Assembly (NCBI GenBank): GCA_900128395.1
Contig: LT649268.1
Span: forward strand, 1-50,414
From: Stramenopiles sp. TOSAG23-2
Taxonomy: Eukaryota; Sar
Direction of reading: 5' to 3'
DNA length: 50,414 bases
In this document: piece after piece, positions 18,340-28,541 of the stretch
How the letters are laid out: each line of letters opens with the position of its first letter
Numbering within the stretch: position 1 is the first letter of the stretch
Position numbers and translations under genes: made by a program
Notes under the pieces: model-generated
What the model saw: only the letters and a program-made list of their open reading frames with translations
What the model was told of the DNA's origin: nothing
Databases searched by the model: none

Positions 18340-19539
18340 TCAATACCACTCCCTTCCAAATTTATTAACCGGTTTTGGATGTTTTGTAGTAGGAATTTGC
18401 GAAACAGACTCTTTCCGTGTTCGCTTCCAAAATTGGTCAAAATCATACATTTTATGTAACTTTTCAGCATTTGGTGGTGCATTTGTAAAATTACTTAACC
18501 GTTTCCTAAACGCTTTGGTGACCCATGATGCAGCAATTTGACTTTTTGCTACAGCTAATACTTCAACATATGATCCAGCAATAACAGAAGCTGGTTCCCT
18601 TTTATCCGGTGCTAAGATAGCGTTTTCTCCAAATACACTAGGTTTAATCAATGTCGTAGTCTTAACAGCCAACTTCTTTACATCAATAGAACCATATTCT
18701 GCTAAGTAATTTTTTCTTTCATCCCGAAGTGATTCTAACAAATTTTCACTAGTTGTAATTTCATCTTGATATGTTTCTTCCATTTTATTTAATGCCATGT
18801 ATCGATGTAAGCTTTTTTTTTCTTTTATCCTTTCTAGCTTCTCTTGTATTATTAGTTCTTGTTTTTTTATCTCATCTGCTTCATTTGGATATGCACGCAT
18901 ATGTACAATGCCTTTTTGAATTACATAAAAAAATTCACTAACTTGTCCTTGTTGTATAATACAGGTGCCACTTGCAAATATTTTTTTCTGTGCCACCGTA
19001 GCTAATTTTGTTAAATTTTCATCCGTCCAGGCATCAAACACGCCAGTCCTAATAAACGCATCGTACTTCTCTTGCAGATATTTTAAATGAAAATTAGCAA
19101 TTCCAATCGCACGGAAATCCTCACCATGAACCTGCAAAACGCTACTAGGCTCCTCTGCAAATACAGTTGCAGATCGTTTTTGTCTAAATATAAGTCCTAA
19201 TTCCCCAAATGCTGTTCCAGGGCCCATATGATTTACTAAAATAGTTGCTTCCGGGTCTTTTGGATCTCTAATTCGTACACCTAATTTGCCACTGACACAT
19301 ATGAAATAATCATCTGGCTGATCGCCTTGCCTACAAATAACTTGATCCCTACGCAAATCTTTCAAAATCATTACGCGGCTAAGTGCATTTTTTACAGTTT
19401 CTGGATACTTTGAGAAGCAACTTAATGTATGTGTTACGTATTTTGCATCTTCATATTGTTGATTTGTCCGTTTTGTTGGATCTACCCTCAACGCTTTATC
19501 AACTTGGGTCGGCAATACTCTATGTGCTATCTTCGTCAA
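18340..19539 (-). CDS. Tandem cyclic-nucleotide-binding-domain protein (5' end unresolved)
   Basis: The 399-codon frame has two cAMP/cGMP-binding folds as in protein kinase A regulatory subunits. The first (about 45-160) has a good phosphate-binding cassette, FGELGLIFRQKRSATVFA (111-128), with the key Glu and Arg. The second (about 165-340) starts with IFASGTCIIQQGQVSEFFYVIQKG but carries a charged coiled-coil insert of about 70 residues (221-290) before its cassette, FGENAILAPDKREPASV (303-319), where Arg spacing is one residue long. No kinase domain or PKA inhibitor/pseudosubstrate site is visible. The frame lacks an ATG at its 5' end: it opens on TTG, and the next Met is at residue 57, inside domain 1. 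AG acceptor-like sites at 19541-19546 suggest that a short upstream exon supplies the start. Confidence 0.82.
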   Translation of the reverse strand: MTKIAHRVLPTQVDKALRVDPTKRTNQQYEDAKYVTHTLSCFSKYPETVKNALSRVMILKDLRRDQVICRQGDQPDDYFICVSGKLGVRIRDPKDPEATILVNHMGPGTAFGELGLIFRQKRSATVFAEEPSSVLQVHGEDFRAIGIANFHLKYLQEKYDAFIRTGVFDAWTDENLTKLATVAQKKIFASGTCIIQQGQVSEFFYVIQKGIVHMRAYPNEADEIKKQELIIQEKLERIKEKKSLHRYMALNKMEETYQDEITTSENLLESLRDERKNYLAEYGSIDVKKLAVKTTTLIKPSVFGENAILAPDKREPASVIAGSYVEVLAVAKSQIAASWVTKAFRKRLSNFTNAPPNAEKLHKMYDFDQFWKRTRKESVSQIPTTKHPKPVNKFGREWY

Positions 19540-20204
19540 TCTATCTATATATATATTTATATTTGTGTTTCTCTAAAAATATATCGTCACATTATGTGCA
19601 TATGTGCGTAACGTGATGAAGGAACAACTTGTACAGATATTATAGTATGTAAATAGCACCACGAGTACACATTTTTTTCTGCAGATTAATAATAAGATGT
19701 GCAGATGGACCACATTTTTAGCCACTAAAATGAAACGCCCGAGACTCAAAACTCTCTCCTCACTATCTTTGAACTGAAAGTATAGTAAACCATGTATCCT
19801 CGTGAAGGGAAATGCCGAAAATGCCAACTAGTAGCTAACCAGCTAACCATATGGAAAAAGTAGATTTACCAACTAACCGTAACGTAAATTTGGACCAGGA
19901 AATGCCTCTGGTGTCCAGAGAAAACTAACCAGCTATAATAACCAGGCTAAAATTAAAATATTACTTGTAATATGGAGGATCCTTGCTGAATAATTTCCGA
20001 AAAAAATGGATAGTGCGATGATTATGATTTATACTTTATACACCACGTAAAATTATATATTTCGAATTCTTAATAGAATAAACAACATCATTTACTATAA
20101 ACAAACTAAGAAAAAGAAAAAGGTTAGAGAGAGAGATATGGAAATAGTTTTACATTTATTATTGAATTGCTAGTACGATATAGATTATTATTACCAACAC
20201 CATT
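19540..20204. other. Divergent spacer, possibly with a hidden first exon
   Basis: It should hold the 5' end of the cyclic-nucleotide-binding gene (-) and the promoter of the ABC transporter gene (+). CTAACCAGCT-like words recur at about 19833-19848 and 19926-19946. No other gene is seen. Confidence 0.45.
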
Positions 20205-23200
20205 ATGCCGACAACGCAATCGAAGGAGAAAGGTGCGGTGAAGAAAAAAAAGAAAAAAAGAACTAATCCAATCTATACTATTTTTTGGAAATTATTCCCT
20301 TTTCAATTTTTTAATTATGGAAAAGATACAGAGACGAATAAGTTTGACCAGGAAGATGCTACACTTGGTAGATTGGAAGTCATTATGATATTTTTGGTTT
20401 CGTGCATGCGTACATGGCATCAAAATCGCATGGTATATGTAAAGCGTGATTTAATGACAGTAACATTTACACGGAATCTTGATGCGTTTAGAAATCTATT
20501 GTTTGATGCTGGTTGGATGAGTTTATTAGCAAGTGCAATCTTTTCTTGTCATCGATATTTAAAGGAAAGGTTAGCTAGTTTATGGAGAGAAAAACTAACG
20601 AAGCAATTGCATCGTCGTTACTTCCACGCTATGGGATATTACAAATTATCACATTTGAACAAACAAGCAATTCCAGATGTATCGGAGCGTATGGTAAAAG
20701 ATCCAAGAAGATTTACCAAAGCATTGGCGGATGAAATGGAAAAAATAAGTGCAGGAATAACAAGTGGGATTTGGTTTACATATAAATTATATACCATATC
20801 ATCCCCACTTGAAGCACTTTCTCCATTGATTTACATGTTCATTTGCTGGAACTTATCGTTAAAAGTAACACCAGATTGGAGTCGAAAATGGAGAAATATG
20901 TTGGATTTAAGATCAAAGTACGTCTCTACACAATCACGTTTACAAGTCCATTCAGAAGCAATTTGTGCTTACCAAGGCAATAAAGTGGAACGTGCAATTA
21001 TTAACAACAGTTGGGAAAATTATTTAGAATATGTCATGACATATGTTCGGGATGCTTCTATTTTCCAATTTGTTACAAAAGCATTTTTTGAATATGGAGG
21101 AAATTCAATATGTGAATTATTGATTTTAATACCATTTTACTCACCAGCAAATGAAGTGAAGCAAAATTATCTGGCAGAAATTAGTAATGCGAAAGCACTT
21201 GGAGGTGCGGAGGCAAGTAATTTAATTGTCAAAGCAAATGCTGCTTTGATGGGTGCCGTACGTTATAGGCTGGAATATTACATCCGTTGCTTTAGCGCAC
21301 AAGGAGTGGTTATTTCTGGACTAAGGCAATTGATGCAAATGCGTGGACCAGCAAAGCGATTGACACAATTGTATGATACTTTGGATAAATTTATTCAAGA
21401 GAAAAGAGATTCCACACAATTTGTTGATACACCGGATACAATAGGGTTCGAAAATGTGCAAGTGTTTACCCCAACAAACAATTTGTTAATTAAAGATTTG
21501 AACTTTAAAATTAAACGAGGTACCAATATGTTATTAACAGGTTGTAATGGTAGTGGGAAATCAAGTATTTTTCGATGTCTTGGTGGGTTATGGAGTATAC
21601 CAGAAGGTGGAAGAATATCAAAGCCAGGTGGAAATAGTGTAGGGTTAAATGCTGCTGTGTTTTACCTGCCACAAAAACCATATAATGTCCTTGGGACATT
21701 GCGTGATCAACTTTGTTATCCAGAAAACAAACGTGTAGCAAAAAAAATCAGTGATGGTATGTTGAGGAAATTGTTAAAAGCAGTTGATTTGGAATATTTA
21801 ATTGATCGTGGTCCACAAGGTCCAAAAGATGATAAAGAAGTCAATTGGGAAGTTGTTTTAAGCATGGGGGAGAAACAACGATTAGCAATGGCTAGGTTAT
21901 TTTATCATAATCCAAAATTTGCTATTTTAGATGAATGTACATCCGGTGTAAGTGCAGCTATGGAACGAAAACTGTATGATGCATGTGGGAAACGTAATAT
22001 AACATGTATAACCATTTCTCATCGACCTGTATTGGAACAATACCATGATTATGTATTAAATGTTTTAAAAGATGGAAAAGGTGGATACACATGGAGAGAA
22101 ACGTTGAGGCAAAAAAATAAAATGCACAAGAAACGTTCTGCATCTATGCTTTACCAGGATCAGGTCACTAACGCTGGGAATGATGATGGTTACAAGGCAT
22201 GGGGTGGTGTTAGTAAAGCATATTTGCAACGACAAGATTCGGATGCAGCTGCTGAAGAAGCATTTTTAGCAAAGCGGAGTGAAAAATATAAAGATGATTC
22301 CACAAATAATATTAGTAAAAGCGGAAAGAAGATAGAGATGAAAACAAAGCATTCGACATGGAAACGATTGTTTGATGTCCTTTACAAAGGATATATGCCA
22401 AACGGTTTCGTGTTAAGCGATAAGGAAACGTGGAGAATAATAGGCTTAGCTGGATTGATTATGTTTAAAGTATATGCTGCTGATCGAATTGCAAGGTTAG
22501 ATGGCGCAATACTTGCAACTGTATTAGGAGATTCTAGATCAAACTTTGCCTACTTGTGGTTTTTAGGTGCATTTTTCCGTACCTTTTTAGCCGGTTTTGA
22601 TGCTATTATGATACATCAAAAATGGGCATTGAATTTAGAATGGCGTAGGCGTTTGACTAAATATATGATGGATTTATATTTCACTCGAAATACATTTTAC
22701 GATGTGAAAAATCAAGATTCAAGGATTACAGATCCAGAGGAACGATTAACAGAGCAAATCGAAGAATTAAGCCGATGTTTTACGCAATTATGGACTGAAG
22801 CATTGGCACCTTTTATTGATATATTTTACAATGCATTTGTTTTATACCGTGCCGTTGGTTTTAGAGCAGTAAGCAGCGTTGGTGCATGGATGATAGGTGG
22901 TGGACTTTTATTACGATATGTTATACCGAACTTTCGTGAAAATGTACGCAAAATGTATAAATTGGAAGGCAGGTTTCGATTTGTACATAATCGCTTAGTA
23001 ACGCATACAGAATCCGTTGCATTTTTTGGTGGCGATCAAGTAGAAAACGAAGTTGTGGATGAAAAGTTTAAAAAGTTGAAAGAACATATATCTATGAGCC
23101 AAATTCAAAACTTGCGATTTAACTTATTTAATAACTTCATGATTCGCCAAACGCCCGATTTAATGTCATTTGCTTTACGCATGTATTATGCAATGACATT

Positions 23201-24149
23201 TGTAACAGATAAAAGTGTTGCGAATAGTGGTGGCGAAATTTCAAGCACAGGGGAATATGTCCAACAAACTGTCATACGAACATTTAAATCTTATGGTGAT
23301 ATGTTCGATTTACAAGAGACGCTTGGAAATTTCACGGGTTTATTGGAAAATGTTACGGATACCATGTACGTGCTTGAAGAATTAGCTATGAAACAAAAAC
23401 AAAATATGAAAAGTACCAAATTGGAAAGTAGCAATGATGATTCCATTGCATTTAAAGAAGTGGATATTGTTGCACCTGGAGGTGTATGTTGTGCTAGCGA
23501 TTTAACCGTGAAAATTGAACAGGGCTCACCATTAATTGTTACAGGGCCCAATGCTAGTGGAAAATCATCATTGTTTCGAACATTGGGTGGACTATGGCCA
23601 ATTCCAACAGGCAAAATTCAACGGCCTTGTAATCCTGATGGCGTCGTAACAACAGATCAAGTATTCTTAGTGCCTCAAAAACCATATAGTGTCACAGGAT
23701 CATTATGTGATCAAATTACATATCCAAAAAAACTAAATAATCGTACAGCACAAGATGAGAAAAAATTACTTAGCTTGTTGACATTAGTCGGTATACCATA
23801 TCTTGTGGAGCGAGAAGGTGGTTGGGATACTATTCAGCAATGGGAAAATGTATTAAGTCTTGGTGAACAAGAGCGTATGGGATGCGCACGTTTATTTTAT
23901 CATAATCCAAAATTTGCTATTTTAGATGAATGTACATCTGCAGTTAGTATTGATGTGGAGGAAAAATTATATCGTGCAGCAAATGAGCGTGGTATTACAA
24001 GTATCACAATTAGTCAACGTTTAGCATTAGAAGAATTTCATACACGCGAATTGAGGATGGGTGATTGTGAAGGGGAGAAAGGATGGAGTATTCGTATGAT
24101 TGATGAGGGTGGTGGTGATGTTTTGGAAGAGGAAGAAGAGGAGGATTAA
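20205..24149 (+). CDS. Full-length peroxisomal-type ABC transporter (ABCD family), two fused halves
   Basis: ABCD proteins import fatty acids or acyl-CoAs into peroxisomes. The 1314 residues are arranged TMD-NBD-TMD-NBD, as in plant CTS/PXA1; animal and yeast ABCDs are half-size. NBD1: Walker A GCNGSGKS at 446-453, signature LSMGE at 552-556, Walker B FAILDE at 572-577, switch His606 in TISHRP. NBD2: Walker A GPNASGKS at 1114-1121, signature LSLGE at 1217-1221, Walker B FAILDE, but the switch position is Gln1271 (TISQRL). The ABCD EAA-like loop is seen in the second half as ITDPEERLTEQIEEL and in degenerate form in the first (IPDVSERMVKDPRRF). The N-terminus is Lys-rich; the C-terminus is acidic. 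The missing switch His suggests an asymmetric transporter in which one site is hydrolytically weak. A DNA stretch of 47 nt is identical in the two NBD regions. Confidence 0.92.
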   Translation: MPTTQSKEKGAVKKKKKKRTNPIYTIFWKLFPFQFFNYGKDTETNKFDQEDATLGRLEVIMIFLVSCMRTWHQNRMVYVKRDLMTVTFTRNLDAFRNLLFDAGWMSLLASAIFSCHRYLKERLASLWREKLTKQLHRRYFHAMGYYKLSHLNKQAIPDVSERMVKDPRRFTKALADEMEKISAGITSGIWFTYKLYTISSPLEALSPLIYMFICWNLSLKVTPDWSRKWRNMLDLRSKYVSTQSRLQVHSEAICAYQGNKVERAIINNSWENYLEYVMTYVRDASIFQFVTKAFFEYGGNSICELLILIPFYSPANEVKQNYLAEISNAKALGGAEASNLIVKANAALMGAVRYRLEYYIRCFSAQGVVISGLRQLMQMRGPAKRLTQLYDTLDKFIQEKRDSTQFVDTPDTIGFENVQVFTPTNNLLIKDLNFKIKRGTNMLLTGCNGSGKSSIFRCLGGLWSIPEGGRISKPGGNSVGLNAAVFYLPQKPYNVLGTLRDQLCYPENKRVAKKISDGMLRKLLKAVDLEYLIDRGPQGPKDDKEVNWEVVLSMGEKQRLAMARLFYHNPKFAILDECTSGVSAAMERKLYDACGKRNITCITISHRPVLEQYHDYVLNVLKDGKGGYTWRETLRQKNKMHKKRSASMLYQDQVTNAGNDDGYKAWGGVSKAYLQRQDSDAAAEEAFLAKRSEKYKDDSTNNISKSGKKIEMKTKHSTWKRLFDVLYKGYMPNGFVLSDKETWRIIGLAGLIMFKVYAADRIARLDGAILATVLGDSRSNFAYLWFLGAFFRTFLAGFDAIMIHQKWALNLEWRRRLTKYMMDLYFTRNTFYDVKNQDSRITDPEERLTEQIEELSRCFTQLWTEALAPFIDIFYNAFVLYRAVGFRAVSSVGAWMIGGGLLLRYVIPNFRENVRKMYKLEGRFRFVHNRLVTHTESVAFFGGDQVENEVVDEKFKKLKEHISMSQIQNLRFNLFNNFMIRQTPDLMSFALRMYYAMTFVTDKSVANSGGEISSTGEYVQQTVIRTFKSYGDMFDLQETLGNFTGLLENVTDTMYVLEELAMKQKQNMKSTKLESSNDDSIAFKEVDIVAPGGVCCASDLTVKIEQGSPLIVTGPNASGKSSLFRTLGGLWPIPTGKIQRPCNPDGVVTTDQVFLVPQKPYSVTGSLCDQITYPKKLNNRTAQDEKKLLSLLTLVGIPYLVEREGGWDTIQQWENVLSLGEQERMGCARLFYHNPKFAILDECTSAVSIDVEEKLYRAANERGITSITISQRLALEEFHTRELRMGDCEGEKGWSIRMIDEGGGDVLEEEEEED

Positions 24150-24520
24150 TAAGAATTTACAAAAAATTGTGAAGGTGTGCTAGAAATGATTTATATATAT
24201 ATATATATACGAGGGAGCTATACGTGGTATACTTAAAAAAGAAATAAATTTTTTTCAACATTTTTTTATTACAAAAAGTATTTTTAATAAAATGATAACA
24301 TTGATAATAAATAATCAGAGGGGTAAGGGAAAATTGGAGAATTAAAATTATTATTAACATGCGCTTAAATTTAAAACCCATATATCTCAGAATATAATTT
24401 TATGAGATTTGAACACCATATCATATTTTTAATGGGGCGCAAAACGTTATACTCTCTTTTCCCCCAAAAATCAATTTTTCCAAAACCTCCAGCTCAAAAC
24501 GTTCAATTCGTTTAATCGAA
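24150..24520. other. Convergent 3' spacer
   Basis: This separates the 3' ends of the ABC transporter and SET-domain genes. It has a short TA tract (about 24191-24208) and is otherwise unremarkable. Confidence 0.5.
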
Positions 24521-26704
24521 CTAGTTAATTATCTTCACCAAACCTAAGTCACAGCAACCTATGCGAATCGTATTTCCTCGACGATCGCACTTTTCTTTTA
24601 TGTGTTTTTTTATTACACGGACATATACTTTTGTACCTTGACTAAGGACACAATCATACAACATCCCATCCTTTGTCTTGAGCGTGTTTTCTTTGTAACT
24701 GCTATCCCTCATACCAATATTTACAAAACAGTTGTTGTTATATGAACTAACAACAATACCCACATACACGCTCCCTTCTCTTAAATCATTATAGTGAATA
24801 AGACTTTCAGTACAATCAATTGCTTCTATGTTGTTATTACTGCGGTCTCTCCATGTACCACCTCTTTTGGAAAAACTGCCATGTGGTTGCTGCTGTTGGC
24901 TATGCTCATAGTTAAAACGCTTTCCTCTATTATCGTTATGATTAGATCGATAATCATGATCACTACTACTTCCACCATTTACATCATGACTACCATATTT
25001 TGCCATGAATTTATTTGGTTGTAACATTGACGAATGTGGTCTACGATTATTTTGATTTCTATTATTATTGATACTAATATTTTTTTTAATTTTTCTATGT
25101 AGTACACAAAACCATGTACTTTTCTCATTTATGTATCCATTTTTTTTGGCACATGTTTCACATACCCAATTTTCACATTTACCAGAAAATTCACACCCAA
25201 CTGATTTAACGACTGTTCTTCCTCTACCATCTTCAAGTACGGTCTCACATTCAAAGCAGAAATAAGATTTATCATTATTGTGATTATTATTATAATTATT
25301 GCTTCTGTTCCATTCATCATTTTGGATAATTTGATTTCCCCAACCACTACTGTTCATTCCATATGATTGTACATACTTTGCAACTGATGAAGGAATAACA
25401 TTCTTATTATTTCCATTACCTGTGTTCTGATTATTATCAATAGGTTGCATATTAAATGATGCATTTGCATTCCCATCAATTTCAAATATCTGTTCTAGCT
25501 GATCTAGTTTTTCATTATTATATTTTATATATTCATTTTGTTCTTTTCTTGTCTTTATCAACTGCTGTTTTAAGTCTCTAATTTCTTTGTTTTTTGCTTT
25601 TTTCAACTCTTCAATTTCTTTTTTTAACTGATTGACTAACTCCTCATTTGATATAGGGAGCTCCTTCTTAATCTCTTTTAAACCCCTTTCTATTCTTCCT
25701 GCTACATTCAGATAGTTTCCCCAAAAATCATCACCATAGTCACATAGTAATTGCCCACCTTCGCTCACTTCTTCAATATTTGTTATGCAGATGTGCAAAT
25801 TACCATCTTCTACAAAATCAACAAAGGAGACATTGGGTTTACGGCGTTGTGCTTTTTCAATATTGTAATTTGGAATATCTGTACGATAATCATTTATATA
25901 TGCAGCATAGCCCCTATGGTTTGATGCATCCCCAGTAATCTCCCTCACACTAATTGGGTCACAAGTATACATGTAATCAAGTTCTTTAAATGGATTTTTC
26001 TTGTCAACTTTCTTATTGTAGTTTACTTCTGTCATGTACTCACATACATATTCCAATTTTAAATGATTGATAGCCAAGTGTTTTGTTGCAAATAAACCAG
26101 TTATAGAGCGGTGAAAACTGTAAGCAGGATCAGTTGTTAGAAGTTTTTTTAAACAAAATGTTTCGCCATACTTTGAGTAATCCTTTTTTTGCCATGCTTC
26201 TTTTGTCATATTATTAATAAATTTGGATGAATGTTCTTCTGGGAAGTAATTTTTCCTACCAATACTTTGTATCTTTTCCAAGGCTTTTGGGTTATACTTA
26301 TTGACAGTTTTTATTTTTGAACACAGATCTTTTATATATTCATTGCCATTAGTATCCTCTGTATGCAGAAATTCAAGAGGCATACTGACAGTAGTAGCAC
26401 CACCTATGCTGTTTTCACTACTACTATTTCCACTACTATTACTATTACTACTTGTTGAATGAGCCAACTTTGCTTTTTTAGCCACACGTGGTTCTTCTAC
26501 TATTACTTCCCTTGTCAAATCAATGACATCATGTGTATAGTTCTCTTCTATTTTTTTCTCTGTTTTTTTTAATTGATCTTCCTTTTCCTTAACATATTTT
26601 GATAAATTCTCTCTGACTAAATCCGCTAAATATTTGTTTGGCACAGACCCCATCCTCCCAGACGAGCTCATAGATACAGACCCCATCCTCCCAGACCCTG
26701 ACAT
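24521..26704 (-). CDS. SET-domain / coiled-coil / Cys-His zinc finger / S1-like fusion protein
   Basis: The 727-residue protein starts at ATG 26704. Residues about 200-330 look like a SET lysine-methyltransferase fold: GLFATKHLAINHLKLEYVCEY at the start, GDASNHRGYAAYINDYR where SET proteins usually read N-H-S-C, and GGQLLCDYGDDFW with the catalytic-type DYG tyrosine. The altered NHSC segment makes activity uncertain. A coiled coil (350-405) and an Asn-rich linker follow. A cross-brace zinc finger has C483, C486, C504, C510, C515, C518, C533 and H536 (PHD/ADD-like). The C-terminal 90 residues (DLREGSVYVGIVVSSYNNNCFVNIG...GTKVYVRVIK) resemble an S1/OB RNA-binding fold. Chromatin or RNA-linked methylation is inferred. 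The N-terminus has a duplicated GRMGSV encoded by a 20-nt DNA repeat. Confidence 0.75.
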   Translation of the reverse strand: MSGSGRMGSVSMSSSGRMGSVPNKYLADLVRENLSKYVKEKEDQLKKTEKKIEENYTHDVIDLTREVIVEEPRVAKKAKLAHSTSSNSNSSGNSSSENSIGGATTVSMPLEFLHTEDTNGNEYIKDLCSKIKTVNKYNPKALEKIQSIGRKNYFPEEHSSKFINNMTKEAWQKKDYSKYGETFCLKKLLTTDPAYSFHRSITGLFATKHLAINHLKLEYVCEYMTEVNYNKKVDKKNPFKELDYMYTCDPISVREITGDASNHRGYAAYINDYRTDIPNYNIEKAQRRKPNVSFVDFVEDGNLHICITNIEEVSEGGQLLCDYGDDFWGNYLNVAGRIERGLKEIKKELPISNEELVNQLKKEIEELKKAKNKEIRDLKQQLIKTRKEQNEYIKYNNEKLDQLEQIFEIDGNANASFNMQPIDNNQNTGNGNNKNVIPSSVAKYVQSYGMNSSGWGNQIIQNDEWNRSNNYNNNHNNDKSYFCFECETVLEDGRGRTVVKSVGCEFSGKCENWVCETCAKKNGYINEKSTWFCVLHRKIKKNISINNNRNQNNRRPHSSMLQPNKFMAKYGSHDVNGGSSSDHDYRSNHNDNRGKRFNYEHSQQQQPHGSFSKRGGTWRDRSNNNIEAIDCTESLIHYNDLREGSVYVGIVVSSYNNNCFVNIGMRDSSYKENTLKTKDGMLYDCVLSQGTKVYVRVIKKHIKEKCDRRGNTIRIGCCDLGLVKIIN

Positions 26705-27333
26705 TTCTGGGATAAATAATAATTGAAAAAATAATTTTAGGATGATTTTAAATTAATAGTACATGTTGTTTTTATTTTCTACTTTATCTATTATTACAAA
26801 ATTATATGTAATAAATAATTCACTAAAATAAAAATAATCAATAATAATAATTTCAATATAATAATAGGTCTTCTAATTCTTCTGAGATTATTACATGTAA
26901 ATAATAAATAAGAAGAAGATGAAAAGTTTATTTAAAAAATGTAAAAGACCTGGTGGTATTATACTGTATTTCATATACTATCAAGTATAAGAGAACGCCA
27001 AATATTTCTACAATATCCAAAAAAAAACCTGGGGTGCAAAAAACAACACCTCTATAGCAGGCTGGGCAGGCCCAGCAGGCCCAGCAGGCCAGCAGGCCCG
27101 CAGGCTAGGCTAGCACCTGCACAACAAAAACACAAAAACATCATTAGCGTACATCATATTAAATCATCGAATGTAGCCGTCGTCTAAATAATACATATAA
27201 TTAATAGACGACAGGTGTACATATTAGCACGAAAATGAATAGATACATAAATGTTTGTACCAACCCTTTAAAGTGATTAATAGACACAACACCAATTATT
27301 AATCAATATTTCTCTATATATCTACATATAAAC
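26705..27333. other. Divergent spacer with GC-rich minisatellite
   Basis: This presumed promoter region serves the SET-fusion gene (-) and the acyl-AMP ligase gene (+). Besides A/T-rich DNA it has ACCTGGTGGTATTATAC (26949-26965), partly repeated near 42970, and the GC-rich repeat at 27056-27118. No gene is seen. Confidence 0.5.
27056..27118. repeat. GCAGGCCCA minisatellite
   Basis: Five to six imperfect copies of a 9-10-nt unit (CAGGCCCAG) form a sharp GC-rich island in a region that is otherwise about 70% A+T. It lies between two divergent genes, like the GCCCA-rich patch at 12.03 kb. Confidence 0.8.
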
Positions 27334-28497
27334 ATGTCTAATAATAAAATTTACGACACTTTATTGGACCGTTTAGATAAATGGTGTAAAGCACAACCAG
27401 ATAAAATACTTTATACATTTTTGGATGATAAAGGGAAAGAGACAGTCAAATTGTCATATGCTGATATCGATAGGAAAACAAATGCAATAGCAACTATAAT
27501 GAGAAAATCAAAAACAGATGGAGGATGGGGTATTGAAGCGAAAGATAGAGTACTACTTGTTTACCCGCCATCTCTTGATTTTATTGTAGCATATATAGCC
27601 TGTTTACGTGCCGGCGTTGTTGCTGTACCAGTATTTCCACCACATCCTGGTAAACTACGAAAAGATCTACAGCATTTTGTAAGCATTCATGAAAGCTCTG
27701 GTGCAACTGTTGCGTTGACAAACAATATGTATAGTTTTGCAAAGAAAGTATCTGGAATCAAAGCAATTTTCTCAAAAGATAAAAAAAAGTGGCCGGATGT
27801 TGAGTGGATATTAAGTGATAACGTTAAAAGTGATAATGCTACTACGAAACCAAATTTCAATATTGAACGCACTGATTTGGCGTTTTTACAATATACGTCA
27901 GGATCAACATCAGAGCCTAAAGGAGTAATGATTACACACAACAATTTAGCACATAATTTGACAATGATTACCACTGCGTTAAAGGCTGGAACTAATACTG
28001 TTGTATGTGCATGGTTGCCACAATATCATGATATGGGATTAATCGGCTCATATCTTGGAACATTATATTGCGGTGGTTCTGGTGCTTACATGTCACCATT
28101 AACTTTTATTAAAAATCCTTCGTTATGGATGGAAATGTCAAGTAAATACAAAGCAACACATACACAGGCACCGAACTTTGCATATAAATTAACAGCAAGA
28201 AAATTCAAAGCAAAATATTTTGATGAGAATAGTAAAAATAAAAAAGATTTGAGTTTAGATTTAAGTTCCATGGAACATATGTTCAATGCAGCGGAACCAA
28301 TTACGCTTGAATCGATTAATATGTTTTATGATACATTTACTCCATATGGTTTGAAAAAGGATGTAATTGTGCCAGGATATGGTTTAGCTGAACATACAGT
28401 ATATGTATGCGATGCAGGGAAACAAGTTTTATCACTAAATAAAAAAAAATTGAAACAAAATAAAGTCGTTTTGATAGATGATGATGATGATAATAAC

Positions 28498-28541
<44 letters not shown>

